A stretch of DNA of 5,910 nucleotides, taken from positions 1 to 5,910 of the forward strand of contig CALWXI010000014.1 of NCBI GenBank assembly GCA_944385455.1. Direction: 5' to 3'. The notes beneath the pieces are model-generated. The model had not been told where the DNA came from. It saw nothing but the letters and a program-made list of their open reading frames with translations, and did not search any database. Below are positions 3,508-5,910 of this stretch, piece after piece (within the stretch, counting starts at the first letter, position 1; the number at the start of each line of letters is the position of its first letter). The stretch is from an uncultured Oscillospiraceae bacterium. GTDB taxonomy: Bacteria; Bacillota; Clostridia; Oscillospirales; Oscillospiraceae. Position numbers and translations under genes: made by a program.

Positions 3508-4695
3508 ATGCTGACACTGGATATGATACTGGAGGCCCAGGCCTCACTGCGGGGAATTGCCCGGCACACGCCGCTGGATCCGGCGCCCAGACTCGGCGAG
3601 AATGTGTACATCAAGGCGGAGAATCTCCAGCTCACCGGCGCGTTCAAGCTGCGGGGCGCCTACAACAAGATGCTGTCCCTCTCTCCGGAGGAGGCGGCGC
3701 GGGGAGTCATCGCGTGCTCCGCGGGCAACCATGCACAGGGCATCGCCTACTCCGCCGCCCGTCTGGGCATCCGGTCTGTGATCTGCATGCCCGCCGGCGC
3801 CCCCCTCAGCAAGATCGAGGCCACCCGTGCCTACGGGGCGGAGGTGGTGCTGGTGCCCGGCGTGTATGACGACGCCGCCCGGGAGGCTGAACGGCTTACC
3901 CGGGAGCACGGCTATACCTTCGCCCATCCCTTCAACGATCCGGCGGTGATCGCCGGGCAGGGGACCATCGGCCTGGAGATCCTGGAACAGCTGCCGGACG
4001 TGACGCAGGTGGTGGTGCCCATCGGCGGCGGCGGGCTCATCAGCGGCATCGCCTACGCCGTCAAGCATCTCAAGCCCTCCTGCCGGGTCATCGGCGTCCA
4101 GGCAGAGGGCGCTCCCTCCATGGAGCATTCCGTCCGCCAGGGCCGTCCGGTGGAGCTGGAGCGGGTGTCCACCATCGCCGACGGCATCGCCGTCAAGCGG
4201 CCCGGGGACCTGACGTTCCAGCTGTGCCGGGAGTATGTGGACGAGATCGTCACCGTGGCGGAGGACGAGATCGCCTCGGCCATCCTGGCGCTGATGGAGG
4301 TGCAGAAGACCGTGGCGGAGGGGGCGGGCGCCACACCGGTGGCGGCCTGCATGTTCCGCAAGGTGGATACCTCCGCGGGCAAGACGGTGTGCGTGGTCTC
4401 CGGCGGCAACGTGGACGTCACCACGCTGTCCCGGGTCATCACCAAGGGCCTTTCCAAGGCCGGCCGGCTGGTGGAGATCACCACCAAGCTGGAGGACAAG
4501 CCGGGCAGCCTCCTGCAGCTTCTGCAGGTGCTGGCGGACACCGGCGCCAACATCGTCAATATCAACCACGTCCGGGAGGCCCAGCGCTCCGACGTGGGGG
4601 CCTGCATCGTCACCATGGTGCTGGAGACCCGCAACAGTGCCCACGTGGCAGAAATTCGGGAAAAGCTCTGCTCCCGGAACTATCCCCTGCTGTAA
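3508..4695 (+). CDS. ilvA: Threonine ammonia-lyase (threonine dehydratase) with C-terminal ACT domain
   Basis: This 395-aa PLP-dependent cytosolic enzyme deaminates L-threonine to 2-oxobutyrate and ammonia, feeding isoleucine synthesis or catabolism. Residues about 1-315 form the fold type II catalytic domain. They include the Schiff-base lysine K48 in TGAFKLRGAYNK, the SAGNHAQG substrate loop (71-78), the GGGGL phosphate-cup motif (173-177) and SGGN (298-301) near the pyridine ring. Residues about 321-395 are one ACT regulatory domain (VEITTKLEDKPGSLLQLLQV). This is the medium-length form with a single ACT, between catabolic TdcB and the longer biosynthetic IlvA, so whether isoleucine or another ligand controls it cannot be read from sequence. 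The ATG at 3508 follows GAGGTGG at a good distance. A GTG at 3499 is in frame but its spacing is too short. The gene is a monocistronic unit with its own promoter, convergent with the ABC genes. Confidence 0.93.
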   Translation: MLTLDMILEAQASLRGIARHTPLDPAPRLGENVYIKAENLQLTGAFKLRGAYNKMLSLSPEEAARGVIACSAGNHAQGIAYSAARLGIRSVICMPAGAPLSKIEATRAYGAEVVLVPGVYDDAAREAERLTREHGYTFAHPFNDPAVIAGQGTIGLEILEQLPDVTQVVVPIGGGGLISGIAYAVKHLKPSCRVIGVQAEGAPSMEHSVRQGRPVELERVSTIADGIAVKRPGDLTFQLCREYVDEIVTVAEDEIASAILALMEVQKTVAEGAGATPVAACMFRKVDTSAGKTVCVVSGGNVDVTTLSRVITKGLSKAGRLVEITTKLEDKPGSLLQLLQVLADTGANIVNINHVREAQRSDVGACIVTMVLETRNSAHVAEIREKLCSRNYPLL

Positions 4696-4703
4696 ATGCA
4701 ATC

Positions 4704-4744
4704 AGAAGCCCCGGCGGCACAGACACTGTGCCGCCGGGGCTTCT
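4704..4744. terminator. 19-bp perfect hairpin between convergent genes (bidirectional terminator-like)
   Basis: Bases 4704-4722 pair perfectly with 4726-4744 around loop ACA, 9 bp after the threonine ammonia-lyase gene and 8 bp before the stop of the ABC ATPase on the other strand. There is no T-tract on either strand. As in the hairpin at 2245-2291, the stem base contains AGAAGC/GCTTCT. Confidence 0.7.
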
Positions 4745-4752
4745 ATATGCCC

Positions 4753-5526
4753 TCAGGCACCGCACTCCAGCGAGATGCGGTTGAACATATTCAGAATGTC
4801 GTCCATAGAGGTGGCGGCCTTCTCAGCCCCGGAGCGGTCCATCACCACATGGCCCCGGCTCATCATCAGGATCCGGTCGCCGTACTCCGCGGCGTAACGG
4901 AGGTTGTGGGTGACCATCATGGCGGTGAGCTGCTTTTCCCGCACCACCCGGTCGGTGAGCTCCATGATGACCTCCGCGGTCTTGGGGTCCAGGGCGGCGG
5001 TGTGTTCGTCCAGGATCAGGAAGCGCAGGGGGGTCAGGGTGGCCATCAGCAGCGCCACCGCCTGGCGCTGGCCGCCGGAGAGAGCGCCCATCTTCACGTC
5101 CAGCTTATCCTCCAGGCCCAGCCCCAGGGACTGGAGCTGCTGGCGGTAGAAGTCCCGGCGCTTTTTGTTGACGCCCCGGCCCAGGCCGAAGGAGCGGCCC
5201 TTGTTGTCCGCCAGGGAGAGGTTTTCCAGCATGGTGAGGTTGGGACAGGTGCCCGCCGCCGGGTCCTGATAGACCCGGCCCATGGCGGCGTAGCGCTGGT
5301 AGTCCTTCTGCCGGGCGATGCTCTTCCCGTCCACCAGCACGTCGCCGCCGTCGGTGGGGATGGAGCCGCAGATTATGTTCAGAAGGGAGGTCTTGCCGCT
5401 GCCGTTGCTGCCCACGATGGAGACGAACTGTCCGTCGGGCACGGTGAGGGAGAAGTCCCGGAAGAGGCACTGCTCCGTGACGGTGCCGGGATTGTAGATC
5501 TTGGTGATATCGCGGATCTCAAGCAT
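4753..5526 (-). CDS. ABC importer ATP-binding protein (TrpXYZ-type family)
   Basis: This 257-aa nucleotide-binding subunit energises import through the membrane permease encoded just upstream. It has Walker A GSNGSGKT (39-46), Q-loop Gln87 (VYQDP), signature LSGGQ (149-153), Walker B FLILDE with catalytic Glu174, D-loop AALDP (177-181) and switch His207 (THN), so it should be active. The form LDEHTAALDPKTAE with LSGGQRQAVALLMA is typical of the COG1101 family. Those ATPases pair with COG4120 permeases and PF04392-type binding proteins; characterised examples include streptococcal TrpXYZ for tryptophan. The substrate here is unproven. The ATG at 5524-5526 overlaps the permease end by 8 bp, with GAGG about nine bases upstream, implying coupled translation. 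The stop lies 8 bp from a bidirectional hairpin, so this is the last gene of its operon. Confidence 0.92.
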   Translation of the reverse strand: MLEIRDITKIYNPGTVTEQCLFRDFSLTVPDGQFVSIVGSNGSGKTSLLNIICGSIPTDGGDVLVDGKSIARQKDYQRYAAMGRVYQDPAAGTCPNLTMLENLSLADNKGRSFGLGRGVNKKRRDFYRQQLQSLGLGLEDKLDVKMGALSGGQRQAVALLMATLTPLRFLILDEHTAALDPKTAEVIMELTDRVVREKQLTAMMVTHNLRYAAEYGDRILMMSRGHVVMDRSGAEKAATSMDDILNMFNRISLECGA

Positions 5527-5910
5527 GGATGATCGCCTCTCCCTTCCGGCCGGACAGCACCAGCACCAGCAAAAACAGCGCCGCGGTGGCCAGCTTCATC
5601 ATATTGGCGGGCAGTCCCGCGTTCAGCGCCGCCTGGATGCAGAGCTTGTAGAGGATGCTGCCCGCAATGACGGCGGTGGTGCCGGCGGGGGTGGCCAGAT
5701 ACCGCAGCGCCCCCGCGCCCCGCATGGCCCGGGCCAGGGGGGAGGCGGCATAGAAGTTCATCAGCGACACGCCGATGATGACTGCCGCCAGACCGTATAC
5801 CAGCTGGCCGGTGCCCATGGTGGCGGAGAAACTGCGCTGCTCGTGGCACACCACGCAGCCGCCCAGGGCCACCAGGGCGTTGGAGAGCATCAGCCCCATC
5901 ACTTTCACCA
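5519..5910 (-). CDS. ABC importer permease, C-terminal part (runs off window)
   Basis: About 130 C-terminal residues are visible; the start is beyond position 5910. Hydrophobic segments lie at roughly 35-53 of the visible part (LVYGLAAVIIGVSLM), 74-96 (PAGTTAVIAGSILYKLCIQA) and 103-119 (MKLATAALFLLVLVL), with a short cytosolic tail. The motif LSNALVALGG...MGTGQLVYGLAAVIIG resembles the conserved cytoplasmic loop and helix of COG4120 / branched-chain-amino-acid-type permeases (LSNALVALSG-like, GxGxxVxGLAxVIIG). A pair of cysteines in CVVCHEQ stands where the family usually has an A/Q-rich stretch. The gene overlaps the ATPase gene by 8 bp. A substrate-binding lipoprotein gene would be expected further upstream, outside the window. 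Confidence 0.85.
   Translation of the reverse strand, partial: VKVMGLMLSNALVALGGCVVCHEQRSFSATMGTGQLVYGLAAVIIGVSLMNFYAASPLARAMRGAGALRYLATPAGTTAVIAGSILYKLCIQAALNAGLPANMMKLATAALFLLVLVLSGRKGEAIIHA

Noticed and set aside
3544..4701. Long open frame on the minus strand opposite threonine ammonia-lyase
   Set aside because: It is rich in G, D, H and L with no recognisable domain; it is the antisense shadow of a well-supported enzyme gene.
1..5910. CRISPR array or other long direct-repeat array
   Set aside because: The only exact direct repeat found is the two-copy 20-bp unit at 3077-3119; there are no spaced repeats with unique spacers.

Overview
The window looks like chromosomal DNA of a GC-rich Gram-positive gut anaerobe of class Clostridia, probably Oscillospiraceae/Ruminococcaceae (Flavonifractor- or Oscillibacter-like). 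This placement is inference. It rests on strong GGAGG-type ribosome binding sites, Firmicutes-style TTGACA/TATAAT promoters, tRNA genes with encoded CCA, a YmfI-type reductase, and a trio of very small genes (zinc ribbon, helical protein, sigma-region-4 protein) of a kind I associate with that group. No phage structural gene, integrase, transposase or CRISPR array is present.

Layout. At 1-987 the minus strand carries three overlapping small genes: a 62-aa zinc-ribbon protein, a 75-aa helical protein and a 97-aa sigma-70 region 4-like protein. They are followed by the start of a YitT-family membrane protein with its own promoter. At 1004-1276 lies a plus-strand tRNA-Thr(TGT)/tRNA-Tyr(GTA) unit with an A-tract-boosted promoter and an intrinsic terminator. 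At 1322-2242 is an XRE-S24 (LexA/CI-like, self-cleaving type) repressor. It is preceded by four regularly spaced imperfect palindromes that look like an operator array, then a good promoter. At 2310-3047 (minus) is an SDR reductase with the signature of EF-P 5-aminopentanone reductase (YmfI). At 3077-3282 a perfect tandem 20-bp repeat abuts a consensus promoter driving tRNA-Val(GAC), which ends in a terminator. At 3443-4695 is a threonine ammonia-lyase with a C-terminal ACT domain and its own promoter. At 4753-5910 (minus) are the ATPase and the partial permease of an ABC importer of the type that includes the tryptophan transporter TrpXYZ.

How it works together. This is a mosaic of short independent transcription units, not one pathway. 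tRNA supply, amino-acid catabolism or isoleucine entry (threonine deaminase), a possible amino-acid importer and possible EF-P modification are all loosely translation and amino-acid themed, but nothing in the sequence shows co-regulation. Both convergent gene pairs are separated by long perfect hairpins without a U-tract, whereas the tRNA units end in classical U-tract terminators.

The most notable unexplained signal is the operator-like array at 1322-1431: four ACA-N7-TGT palindromes with centres 30, 31 and 30 bp apart. It implies autoregulation of the S24 repressor by helically phased, probably cooperative, binding. Other points are a tRNA-Thr whose T-stem contains two mismatches, and likely TTG starts in two of the three small coupled genes.
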